NCBI RefSeq assembly: GCF_905220565.1
Contig: NC_059401.1
Span: 7,713,001 to 7,777,000, forward strand
Direction: 5' to 3'
Length of the DNA stretch: 64,000 nt
Origin: Melitaea cinxia
Lineage: Eukaryota; Arthropoda; Insecta; Lepidoptera; Nymphalidae
Shown: in pieces, positions 55,901 through 64,000 of the stretch
Position numbering within the stretch: position 1 is the first letter of the stretch
Layout: every line of letters begins with the position of its first letter
Translations under genes and position numbers: made by a program
The notes under the pieces: generated by a model
Database searches by the model: none
Told to the model about the DNA's origin: nothing
Seen by the model: the letters and a program-made list of their open reading frames with translations, nothing else

Positions 55901-58900
55901 ACCCCCGTTCGTCGCCTGCGGACGGAGGCCTCGTCGGCGGCCCCCTCTCTCATCCGCTCGTCGTTCTCCTTCTGGGACATTACTGTCTCGCAGAAGGAGA
56001 CCATCGCCTTCCAGGACTCGTCGTCGCCGAGCATCGCGGTAAAAGAACCGCATTGGGCATACTCGATTTGGATCAAGCAACCAAGGACCGGACCGTGCAT
56101 GCCTGATCAGGACTAGATAAGGCATGTAACGCAGATGATGTATCTGGACCTGACCAGGGAAACCTGATCAGGTCCAGATCAGGTATGACCTGAGATCAGG
56201 AAAACCTGATCAGGTCCAGATCAGGTTTTCCTGATCAGGTCCAGATACATCATCTGCGTTACATGCCTTATCTAGTCCTGATCAGGCATGCACGGTCCGG
56301 TCCTGACTAGGAAGACGAAAAAATTTCTACTCGGGTAGTTACTTGAATATTTTTTCGTCGATCTACGTTGTATTACTCGTCGATGTACCTAATTGAAGTC
56401 GGTTTTTTTTCGTTTGCGAGAAAACACAATTATTTTTAAACTTATTATTGTTCAATCTGTTAATCGGGTACAATTTATTTTTCGAGTTAAAAAATAAGTA
56501 CGTAAGGCACTTAGATAAGTATTATTTAACATTTTGTCTACATAATACGCTTCAGCCTGTAATATCCCATTACTGGGCATAGGCCTCTTTCGCCATGTAG
56601 GAGAAGGATCAGAGCTTAATCCACCACGCTGCTTCAATGCGGGTAGGCGGGTATATTCCCTACTATGAGTAACGATCGCTATCAGGTATATATGATAACA
56701 ATCGGGACCGACGGCTTAACGTGCTCTCCGAGGCACGGTGGGGAGACCCACAAGGACTGCACAAACACACAGACCACGGCAAACACCTGTATGACCAATA
56801 CAAATGCTTGTCGTGTGCTGGGATCGAACCCGCAACCGCCAGCGCGACCGGCACAAACCATGGCTGTGACCGTTGCGCCAACGCGGCGTCTATTATGCCT
56901 TTACCAAATTATGAAAAATTTTGAGGGGAAAATCGGATATCTTTTTTAAAGACGGTCTTTAACCGCGTTATTAAAAAAAAAAGCTTCAATTTGAACGAAC
57001 TCAGTAGGATCATTTATCGGGTGTCCAAAAACACATATAGATTACACAAACGCCTATACAAACATCTGTCACACGTAGGGATCAAACCCGTGACCGTTAC
57101 ACAACAACAAGGCGCTATGATGCTGCGTCAACACGTCGTCGTCGTCAAAGAGTGTGCGTGTAATTATAAGTTTATCTCACTCGCGGGTGGCTAGTTTCAA
57201 AAGTGACTGAGTCTGTGAACTAATGTTATTAAGATTTTCTTCGTTGTCACTTGAAACTTTTTCGTTTTTAATTCTGTCTTTTTAAACGTTACATATGACG
57301 AAAAATTGCAATGTAATTGATGTTTCTCAACGTGTTTAAAAAGATCGCTCCGCATAGAATCTCCTGACATTTTCGCACATGAAAGAATTGTAAGAAATAT
57401 ATATTTAATGACATTCTAAGTAGAGACGAAAACCGCATATAATTATTTTTTTTGTACAGTACGACTACATTACTTTTAAAGCTAAAAGCATTAAGGCACC
57501 GTAATATTTATTAACTGTTTGTGGTATTTTGTTATTGTGAAAAAGGTTTATCATTATCACTCAACCTATATATCTCTAAACTCTTTGTCAGTTAAACTGC
57601 AATAATGTGAATCTTTGAAAACTATCACATAATACAATGTAAGTATTGTTTTCCAAGTGGCTACGGCAATAAAGAATATAGCCACCCCCTCGCTTCCCGT
57701 GGGAGTCGTATGAGGCGACTAAGGGATAACACAGTTCCACCTTGGAACTTATAAAGCCGACCGATGGCGGGATAACGATCCAACTGCTGGTTTTGAAACA
57801 CACGGGCCGAAGACGGGCAGCAGCGTCTTCGATGCGACAAAGCCAGCCCTGCGGTCACCAACAAGCCTGCCCAGCGTAGTGACTATGGGCAACACTTTAT
57901 TGGCGCGAACTTGTGGACGCCCATGTCCAACAGTGGACTGCGATAGGCTGAAGTGAAGTGATTGTTTTTCAATAAAGTAAGATAAATGGTAACATACGGT
58001 TCAACAACTATTTCGTATTTGCTAAGAGATTCCGGTACAGATTCTGGAACTTTCTTTCCGCGTCCATAGAAATCCCCTATAGAGGTAATTAATTGTCTAA
58101 GGTGACTACAGTATTGTGCTGCAGATACTTTGGGCATGAACTTTCTAGAAGAAAAAAAAACACATTTTAATTTTATAATGGTAAAATTCAAAATAAATTC
58201 ATTAATTCTTTGGAAGATATAAAAATATTTAATGAAAATACCTTCTACAAATGTGTATATCTCTTAGTATACTAGAAAGAGCTTTTTCATAATTCGGAAT
58301 CTCTGTTAAGGCACTGTCCTCAAGATTCACTTTTTTAATAAGCTACAAGAAAAGTGAAAAATTATTATTTACTCCATAGATATATTTTATACAAAATATA
58401 TTGTATTTAAAAAAAGAACATACCGATAGCCATTCATTTCTAACATCAATAATATTTAAAAACACATCTCCATCTAAACTGACACCAGTAAATTGTCCTA
58501 ACACAATAGTTCGGCCTGAAATAACAAGAGAACAATTCACAATTAAACAATTACAAATTATTTTAAACATTTAAGCAATAAATTCAAACATATAAACACA
58601 ATATATATTATTCTTAAGCTGTATAAATAAAATATACGTAAGTAAGCGCTATATGTGCTTTAACTTAATGCCTCTAGCTTGTACCCAACTTATACAGGTG
58701 ACTGGTGAATTACTATCAATATTTGAGGACGTGTTATTTGAGAATCATATATGACGAAAAAAAATTACATATAAAATAAATATTCATAAACTTCTTAGTA
58801 AAGTTAACCAACAGTTATATCGCTAATTACGCGTCGTCTGGACGCCCTAGCTGCGCAGTCGTCACAAAGCAGGTGTGTAGGTATAGGTACATTTAGTTAT

Positions 58901-61900
58901 CGCGCGGTCGTTTACCTACGTCCAAACACCGCCAAGTGTTAACAGGGTAGCAGGCTACTTTTGATAAACCAGTATGATCCAATCCCCCTTCATACTTTAA
59001 TTTTAGCTTAGGACAGGCAAAAATACCAAAATAAGATTAGGCCGACCCCTTCCCCTTGATAATTTGATAAATATTAATTTATTACGTAAGAATCTAAACG
59101 AAAAAATGAATACACGTTTGGTTTGTTTCAATGTTCATTTTTATTTGTACTTTAGGTAGGTACTAATTATTTTTATTTTTTGGTAGTAATAAACTTTGGT
59201 TTTAATTATTGATCTTTACCGACATAAGATTTTCAGTCCAGAAGCTTAACAAAAAAAAAAAAAAAACTACATATTCAACTACAATATTAAAATTTATCAA
59301 CGAAATAACGAATGTTGTTTACGAAAGCAAGTGACAACTAGTCGGCACTCGCGCGGTTGCCAGCGATTTTTCAAGGTATTTTCACTTTGCGCATTTTTGT
59401 AATTTTACCTAAGAACTATCGTGACTAAAGACATGATCGACCCCCTCTCCCCCTAAATCGTCTTACGTAATAAATGAACCAACCATACTTATTGTCTTTT
59501 ACATGATATAACACGAACGGGTCACATTTAAGTACTCTGCATTTGTGTATTGATAAGCCATACCTGATTACTTATGACAGGTCACATTCATACGAGACAT
59601 ACTAGGTATACGCGTAAGATCGATCACTAGGCGCGCGCGCTGGAAGATGGACGTACTCCGGCGTACAAACCTTATGGCGGCGCTCGCCCAACTGACCTAG
59701 TGACAGTGTTGCCGTTAGGACAATCTAGTTTGTGGCTACATCAAAGAAAAAAGTTGCCAGTTTTGTAAATAAATCACTTTCGAAATACCGCTAGAAGTGG
59801 CTAAAGTGTGCGTTTTCCAATTACAGAGCATAATGTGACTCAGTGGAACTTGAATTAGTTTTGAAATACACCTAAAAAAACTACGGCGACTTTACTTTAC
59901 TTTAATTTGAATTACTAACTATAATATACTAGCTGTGCCCCGCGGTTTCACACGCTTTAATTTAAAAAAAATGCGTATTGCGTATGCGTAAACAATAACA
60001 ACATTGCGCTCCGTTTGACATTTTGACACGAGTAGTATTGACGTTATGCAAAACAAACTAGGCTCAACAGCAATAGCAATACGGTCCATTTTCATTCGAT
60101 CGAACCTATATTACGTTAAAGATAAACATTCATTCGGGAATCCCCCTGCCATAATGCGGACATTGTAGTATTGGTACCGTATGGTGGTATGTATTAGTCG
60201 GTAGGCTTTTTATAGTAATAAAAATATGTATGTATTAACAATCTAAAAAGCAGCCAGAAGTAGCTAGATTTATTTTGGTGGCTAAAATGGATTGTTTTTT
60301 GGCTAAAACCGTTGAAAATCCGCTAGATCTAGCCACAAAATGGCTAAAACGGCAACACTGCCTAGTGACCTACTAATCGAATTTAGGGGGGAATTAGAAT
60401 TGGCGGGGGTTGCGGCGGGCGGCGGCAAGCGGCACAGTACAAGGGCAAGGCCGCACCCGCCACCGTTATGGCTGAAAATTAATGTGTCTACATTTCGTTT
60501 ATTTAAATTGAAATGTGTGGGAATATTGTCAAAAATTAAGTACCTATTTTTTTTACATAATTCGAATGAGAATCATGTACCGAGTATCCTCTGTAAATAT
60601 TGATAGTAATTCACCAGTCACCCTGTATATAAATTCAAAACATTACTTGAATAAGCCAGTCAATTATTTTATTATATTTACCTTTCAAATTGCCCATATA
60701 CTTAGAGTACTGTGAAGCCATTGAGGCAAGACTTTGAAGTGCTCCCCTTATGTGACTTATATTCCAACCACTCTCATATTTAACCTGTAAAGTCACAAAA
60801 AAATAAGAAAATAAAAGTACTATTTATTTATTTCTTTTGTTAGGCAATCTCTACTATCTCTACTATCAAAATATTACGTAAATATAATGAATTGATGAAC
60901 TAAGTCAGTCCTTTCCGCTTTTTTGACATCATCTCCTCAACTCTGGAAGGGTTCGCTGTTTAGTGATAAGACCGCTTGTTGTACATTTCTTTTTGTGTAT
61001 TGATTTATGAATTGTTAATTCATTTTTATGTGTACAATAAAGAGTAAATTATTATTAAATAGTGACCCGCCCCAGCTTCGGACAGGTGTAACAGGTGTAT
61101 GCTGATGCTAAATATATAAAATAGAAAATAAATATAATATATAATATATGCGAAAAAATGTGATTATTTAAAACATCACATTACAAACCATACATTTATT
61201 ATTACATTTTTGGAAATCATATTTAAATAAGAATTACATATTTATAGAATAAATATTAATTATATTATCTGATTTTATCGACATAATAATAAAAAATATC
61301 AACTGGTTATTTAAATAAAAAATCATGAGTGCAATTAGAAAAAAATAAGTAGTAAGAATTGCTTGTTTAATAGAAAAACCTTTCTCTAGAAACACTCTAT
61401 TTATTACTGATTAGTGGAAGTAAATAAAGAGGCTTTACCAACTTCTTTTATACCATATGTTTTGCAGAGGTGTTCTATTAATGATTGCACTTGCTCTCGT
61501 GTTGCTCTTGTCATTTCATACTTTTTTTTGCCATGGTCACTATTTTCATATATCCAGTGTCTGAAAAGCAATTTAAATTTATTCTCTTTTACCAGTTGCT
61601 GATAATAAATACTATCTGATATATCATGATATTCAAGATAAATATTTATGTTATATATTTGTTTTTGTCACGGTACATATACCAAAATAACATTTTTTAT
61701 AATTTTTGTCTGTTTGTTCCGGGTAATCTCTGACACCGCTGGATCGATTTTGACGGGCTCGACTTTCACTGGCCAATAGCTGATGTAATAAGGAGTAACT
61801 TAGGCAAGTTTTATTTTAGAAATGTATTTACTTTATAAATTTGCGAACTCAACAATAACTTTTCATCAAATTCCACATGGACGAAGTCACGGGCACAGCT

Positions 61901-63228
61901 AGTATTATATAAATCTATTCAGAACCTTTAATTCCATAAGTTATTTTATTAGTTGAGGTGAACCAGGCTCTAAGAGTCTATCTTACTTTCTGTTGATAAA
62001 TGTTTCTTGTCTTTTGTGATTAATTTTAAATATGCTATCATTAACTTTTCAATAAGTAAGAACTTTCAATATATTTATAAAGACAAGCATTTATTGGCAA
62101 GGTCTCAAACAGTGCAGCACTCTGTTTTAGTACAAAAAAATAAATTCAACATAATATATAAGAAACTATAATGGTGATGCACTGTGTTGAATGAAAATAA
62201 TAGCCGTAAGAGCACATTACCATAGCTCTGATGTTATTTTAATTAAATCTTAGATACAATGTAATGCATAATATAATATTAATAAATAGTATAACAAACT
62301 TACATGATATTATCAATTGCCTTCTTCTCATCAACTTTCCTTTTCATTTCTGTTGCTTTTTGAAATTCCGAATTGTATTCTTCATATGCTTTGGTTAAAT
62401 CTTTTTTCCTGCAGTATAATATTATGTTTAATATTATTATAGTAAATTTCTATAGTATTATTGTAAAATATAGTAAGCATCAATTTTTTATTCACCTGTC
62501 ATTGATATTAGACCTTCTTGGTATTTTATCCACATAATTAGTTGATATATCGCAAGCATTTAAAATTTTGACTACAGTTTCTCTAACATCTTTGCTATTT
62601 AAATGAATTTTCACTAATTTGAAATTACCTGAAATTGTATTAGAACCAAATTAAGAAAATTAGTTAACACAAATTAAAATGTTAATAATAATATCATACA
62701 TTTACCTTCTGGCATGTCTTTTTGTCTTAAATAAAATGGAAGTACTGGTAGAACCACATTACGACTAGATTGCTGTGCCTCTATTAAAGCACTTAGTTGT
62801 TGCAAAGAATTTTCATTTACTTTCTAAAAGTGAGATATATTATTCTTTTATGACATATTATTATGATTAATTTAACTAATAGATTACTAAGATTAATTGT
62901 ACTAAGATTAATTGTAATTATCATTCAAATATACTAAAATACTGTTTCAATATGCATGATATACGCACTCTATATTGATTATAATAGCAATTATTTAATT
63001 TATTATGTTATATCACTTACCCTTTGTTCTGGATATTTTCCAAATAAATCTGGGTGAACACTAAAATAGAATGGTCTTAAGGCAGTAGACACCTCTGCAG
63101 AGCTTAGGAATCTGCTTAAAGTTCCAGCTAAGCATCTAAAAAGATTTTAGTTATTACTTTAATTTTAGTTTATATAAAAGAAACATTGCTAAAAGTTTGA
63201 CGTACCGTATTTTAAGCCTGCAATACAT
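46963..63228 (-). CDS. TCAIM: T-cell activation inhibitor, mitochondrial (TCAIM-like), 13 exons, one frameshift
   Basis: Recognised from PFYFSVHPDLFGKYP plus VNENSLQQL at the N-terminus, GWNISHIRGALQSL in the middle and LCIPWNFK at the C-terminus. The vertebrate protein is mitochondrial with a J-domain-like N-terminus; its biochemical role is poorly defined. Exons: 63228-63206, 63135-63021, 62823-62706, 62629-62496, 62408-62304, 61560-61443, 60784-60682, 58515-58424, 58342-58242, 58144-57998, 47591-47460, 47372-47228, 47049-46963 (stop TAA). About 472 residues, near the 496 of human. The first residues (MYCRLKI, then an Arg/Ser-rich stretch) suit a mitochondrial presequence. Phases agree at every junction except inside exon 4, where one extra A near 62579-62582 shifts the frame between KDVRE and TVVKIL. 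The donor at 61443 (GTTGGT) is weak but keeps phase. The 10.4-kb intron between exons 10 and 11 contains a 6.3-kb transposon. Confidence 0.92.
47992..48280 (+). mobile_element. Possible solo LTR, GC-rich
   Basis: TGTTAGAAA at 47992 and TTTCTAAGA at 48280 are near-inverted ends. AATAAA at 48207 follows a GC-rich stretch, as in an LTR. Weak support; it lies in the large TCAIM intron. Confidence 0.35.
48301..48815. repeat. CCGGATA-rich inverted element with inserted SINE
   Basis: Repeated TATCCGG/CCGGATA units at 48310-48382 and 48727-48800 face each other, with AACGGATA near both outer ends. The middle (about 48390-48718) is unrelated. Confidence 0.6.
48390..48718 (-). repeat. SINE family 3, sharing the head of family 1
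   Basis: Minus strand: CAGCTGTTTGG start, a (GT)n-type run, then CTTCCCGTGGGGGTCGTAAA and GGCGACCGAGGG, as in family 1, but a different body and an AATGATAATGAT tail. Confidence 0.65.
48816..49535. other. TCAIM intron sequence
   Basis: AT-rich; nothing recognised. Confidence 0.35.
49536..50041 (+). repeat. AACCGACTTC-bounded repeat, copy H, left part
   Basis: Starts AACCGACGTCCAAAAAAGG and runs to GATAACGCGTA. It is continued at 56336-56436, so the 6.3-kb element split it. Confidence 0.9.
50100..50440. repeat. 72-bp tandem repeat array, about 4.7 units
   Basis: AAGTATGG blocks at 50181, 50253, 50325 and 50397 give an exact 72-bp spacing. Units hold CAGGACCAGGTCCGGTCCAG and GGCCTGATGTAAAATA. 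Overlapping ORFs here are produced by the repeat (72 is divisible by three). Confidence 0.93.
50450..50768 (+). repeat. SINE family 1, copy 5
   Basis: Head TAAAGAATATAGCCACTCCC, body and 3' end GAGGCCTATGTCCAGCAGTG, then GGCTGAAATACC. Target duplication not evident. Inserted in the TIR element. Confidence 0.88.
50883..51478 (+). repeat. CTAGCTCGGCCCG-type retroposon-like repeat
   Basis: Ends with AGCCTAAGTTACTCCTTG, GCCAGTGAAAGTCCCGTC and CCAGCCGTTTCAGAGATTA, found also (inverted) at 61700-61905. A C-rich patch is at 51000-51060. Confidence 0.55.
52300..54995 (+). pseudogene. Decayed multi-exon gene, possibly DUF4806-type
   Basis: Exon-like blocks with GT/AG borders: MANVLCSNKWHSR ending at the donor 53011; MEEAEEKLIRLKR from 53108; a block at 53450-53915; 54138-54400 with FSLLTDPEGNPVVQKLEFKL then STMEDYYFDKFNEKLKGEKY after a one-base shift; 54559-54715 with KATSKKKFSKIRLSLL; and 54869-54991 with FHQALSAVLNNANIIIKIG to a stop. 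The LSTMED-FDKFNEKLKGEKYKNKM and KKFSKIRL pattern resembles the DUF4806 domain; this is tentative. Stops and shifts are frequent. It lies wholly inside the 6.3-kb TIR element. Confidence 0.4.
55335..55480 (-). repeat. Repeat unit shared with 44850-45030
   Basis: The complement carries AAAGTTGGTTTACAGACGAT and CATAACAAAACATCTCCTCG, then GCATAGGCCGATC, and ends at a TAGACGTCACGTC block. Confidence 0.65.
55551..56039 (-). mobile_element. 5'-truncated R1-like LINE with poly(A) and target duplication
   Basis: The minus strand starts inside the last codons (LGDDESWKAMVSFCETVMSQ, then RRRRTGVRRRRYLMRFQ and stop at about 55867), continues with a GC-rich 3' UTR and ends in A14 at 55551-55564. TAAAAGGACCGCACT (55537-55551) matches TAAAAGAACCGCATT (56040-56054) at 13 of 15 positions, the likely target duplication. 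Confidence 0.85.
56084..56304. repeat. Long hairpin, arms of about 74 bp
   Basis: 56084-56157 and 56231-56304 are inverted copies with one mismatch (e.g. GACTAGATAAGGCATGTAAC). The loop contains further CCTGATCAGG palindromes. It is subterminal in the TIR element. Confidence 0.93.
56336..56436 (+). repeat. AACCGACTTC-bounded repeat, copy H, right part
   Basis: Resumes with GTTACTTGAATATTTTTTCG and closes with GAAGTCGGTT and the AAACACAATTATT tail. Confidence 0.9.
56555..56889 (-). repeat. SINE family 2 (tRNA-derived), most complete copy
   Basis: The minus strand begins CGCGTTGGCGCAACGG (A box) and GGTTGCGGGTTCGATCCC (B box), passes CGTTAAGCCGTCGGTCCC, and ends AGAGGCCTATGCCCAGTAAT and ACAGGCTG. 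This gives a Pol III-type head and a 3' end similar to SINE family 1. Confidence 0.85.
57003..57133 (-). repeat. SINE family 2 head fragment
   Basis: GGGATCAAACCCGTGACCG plus a degraded A-box part; the body is missing. Confidence 0.6.
57656..57960 (+). repeat. SINE family 1, copy 6, with 11-bp target duplication
   Basis: ATTGTTTTCCA (57645-57655) recurs as ATTGTTTTTCA (57961-57971). The 3' end is only 38 bp before the donor of the TCAIM exon ending at 57998. Confidence 0.88.
58516..59695. other. TCAIM intron 7, unassigned part
   Basis: Mostly AT-rich with GC-richer patches at 58830-58930 and 59330-59370. No element ends recognised. Confidence 0.35.
59704..60360. mobile_element. Non-autonomous hAT element with perfect 8-bp target duplication
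   Basis: Ends CAGTGTTGCCGTT and its exact complement; CCTAGTGA at 59696-59703 and 60361-60368. Length 657 bp, no transposase. GTGGCTA-type motifs repeat near both ends. It carries the start of a CTAGCTGTGCCCCG-type repeat at 59929. In TCAIM intron 7. Confidence 0.96.
60945..61055 (+). repeat. Retroposon 3' end with GTACAATAAAGAG tail
   Basis: TGGAAGGGTTCGCTG, ATAAGACCGCTTGTTGTAC and TGTGTACAATAAAGAG match the 30.3-kb copy. Confidence 0.6.
61700..61905 (-). repeat. CTAGCTGTGCCCGTGAC-type repeat
   Basis: The minus strand starts ACTAGCTGTGCCCGTGACTT and includes GCCTAAGTTACTCCTTATT and GCCAGTGAAAGTC, as in the 50.9-51.5 kb copy. In TCAIM intron 5. Confidence 0.6.
62579..62582 (-). other. Frameshift in TCAIM exon 4 (four-A run where frame needs three)
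   Basis: Upstream of the run the exon reads NFKLVKIHLNSKDVRE in the frame set by exon 3. Downstream, TVVKILNACDISTNYVDKIP lies in another frame, and that is the frame exon 5 needs. Both halves align to the family's VKFTLHTRDLLSTVLYILNSC region, so a single base is extra. A homopolymer assembly error or a null allele are the simplest explanations. Confidence 0.75.
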
Positions 63229-64000
63229 GATGAAATTTTATTTAGTTTAGACAGAATTTGCGCACTAGGTTATCAAAGAAAACATATTTATTTTTAAATA
63301 CATTCCCTATATCTATCAAAATAAAATCAATTCTTCGTTGAATGGCTTTTCGCTGTGTCAATTAAATACATTACTTCGCCAATGTCACGACTGGAGAAGA
63401 CACAGTGGAGATTGTTCGGTATCAAAATAATATCAACATAATTTTTTTGCCATCGTCTGACTTTTGACATATTTTACTGATGTTTGTATTTTTTTTGGTG
63501 TCATTTATCAAGAGTTAGGTAAAGGTACTAAGCCATACAGCCTCATCTGATATGTTTTGTCCCATGGTTAAATAAAGTATATAAAAAGCCATATATCTAG
63601 CTGTCTTTTATCAAATTTGTCTTATAATCATATAATATCGATCGTTTTTCTTCACATATAAGTTATATCATTTAAATGAAATCTCGAAGTCCGATTTTGT
63701 TTAGATATTATCAATAATAGACTATAAGTATAACATATTATGTTATATACTCGTTTATATGATTAAAAGTTTTACATGGTAAGTCTTAAGATTAAGAACC
63801 GTTGCTCTAATAACCGTTAATCTAAGCTCAAAAGTTGAACGTTTATTTTAGTTACAAAAAAAAAGCCAAACCTATCGACCTTCAAAATAACGGCTCTTAA
63901 TGTAAAGAGATTCTTAGTAATTGCTTGATAACGCGTGGAATAAGTTCTTGCCTTTTTTGAGTAGTCTGTTAATAAAAATTAATCATGCTAATTACGAATT
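63229..64000. other. TCAIM upstream region
   Basis: AT-rich, no further gene recognised. The TCAIM promoter must lie here but no core element can be fixed. Confidence 0.35.

Larger units (their letters stand above)
50042..56335. mobile_element. 6.3-kb TIR element (CCCGAGTAGAAA ends) with TA target duplication
   Basis: Left end CCCGAGTAGAAAAAAGG, right end the complement of CCCGAGTAGAAATTTTTT; 12 bp match. TA at 50040-50041 and 56336-56337. Removing the element restores the GCGTA-TTACTTG junction seen intact in copies C and D, which proves the insertion. Inside: a 72-bp tandem array near the left end, SINE 1, a CTAGCTCGG-type repeat, a decayed multi-exon gene, a 5'-truncated LINE, and a long hairpin near the right end. 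No recognised transposase. Both ends are rich in CCTGATCAGG and GGACC motifs. Confidence 0.85.

Noticed and set aside
55443..56125. Cluster of six ORFs of 60-126 codons
   Set aside because: Antisense and off-frame readings of a GC-rich LINE 3' end; only the short minus-strand C-terminus is real LINE coding.
60340..60603. 87-codon ORF after the hAT element
   Set aside because: Starts inside the hAT terminal repeat and lacks any family pattern or splice context.

Overview
This is a eukaryotic, AT-rich window. It is almost certainly from a lepidopteran (moth or butterfly) nuclear genome. The evidence is three intron-rich host genes with insect-type proteins and a dense load of dispersed repeats of lepidopteran character. 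No species can be named from the sequence alone.

Three host genes can be assembled exon by exon. (1) A GBA2-type non-lysosomal glucosylceramidase (GH116) lies on the minus strand. Twelve exons run from its start codon at 27991 to 10586, and the last quarter of the protein lies beyond the left edge, so 1-10585 is probably one intron. (2) A Costal-2 (KIF7/KIF27-like) kinesin of the Hedgehog pathway lies on the plus strand at 36544-42693 in six exons. (3) A TCAIM-type mitochondrial protein gene lies on the minus strand at 63228-46963 in thirteen exons. One of its exons carries a one-base frameshift. GBA2 and cos2 are divergently oriented. cos2 and TCAIM are convergent.

Nearly everything else is mobile DNA, much of it nested. 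Region 1-10.6 kb: a mariner with intact ends but a broken transposase, a THAP-like decayed fragment, an HSE-bearing solo LTR, and an IS630-like fossil with long inverted ends that later took a LINE and a SINE. Region 13-25 kb (GBA2 introns): a tRNA-related SINE with a perfect target duplication, a pogo-type transposon with an intact 998-codon ORF, an RTE-like LINE tail and a 130-bp tandem array. Region 28-36 kb (intergenic): a short hAT relative, a truncated gypsy element with one LTR, and an RNase H-bearing LINE abutting it. cos2 introns hold a (TA)n tract and a Tc1-like transposase split by a LINE. Region 44-61 kb: a 6.3-kb inverted-repeat element (50042-56335) inserted inside an older repeat, carrying a decayed multi-exon gene, a SINE, a 5'-truncated LINE and a 74-bp-arm hairpin; and a 657-bp hAT element with a perfect 8-bp target duplication.

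Two SINE families with unrelated 5' halves share a similar 3' end, and most copies of the first have clear 11-14 bp target duplications. A third SINE shares the 5' head of the first but has a different body. The window thus shows modular SINE construction. It also has at least eight copies or pieces of a repeat bounded by AACCGACTTC and GAAGTCGGTT. No CRISPR, operon or prokaryotic system is present.
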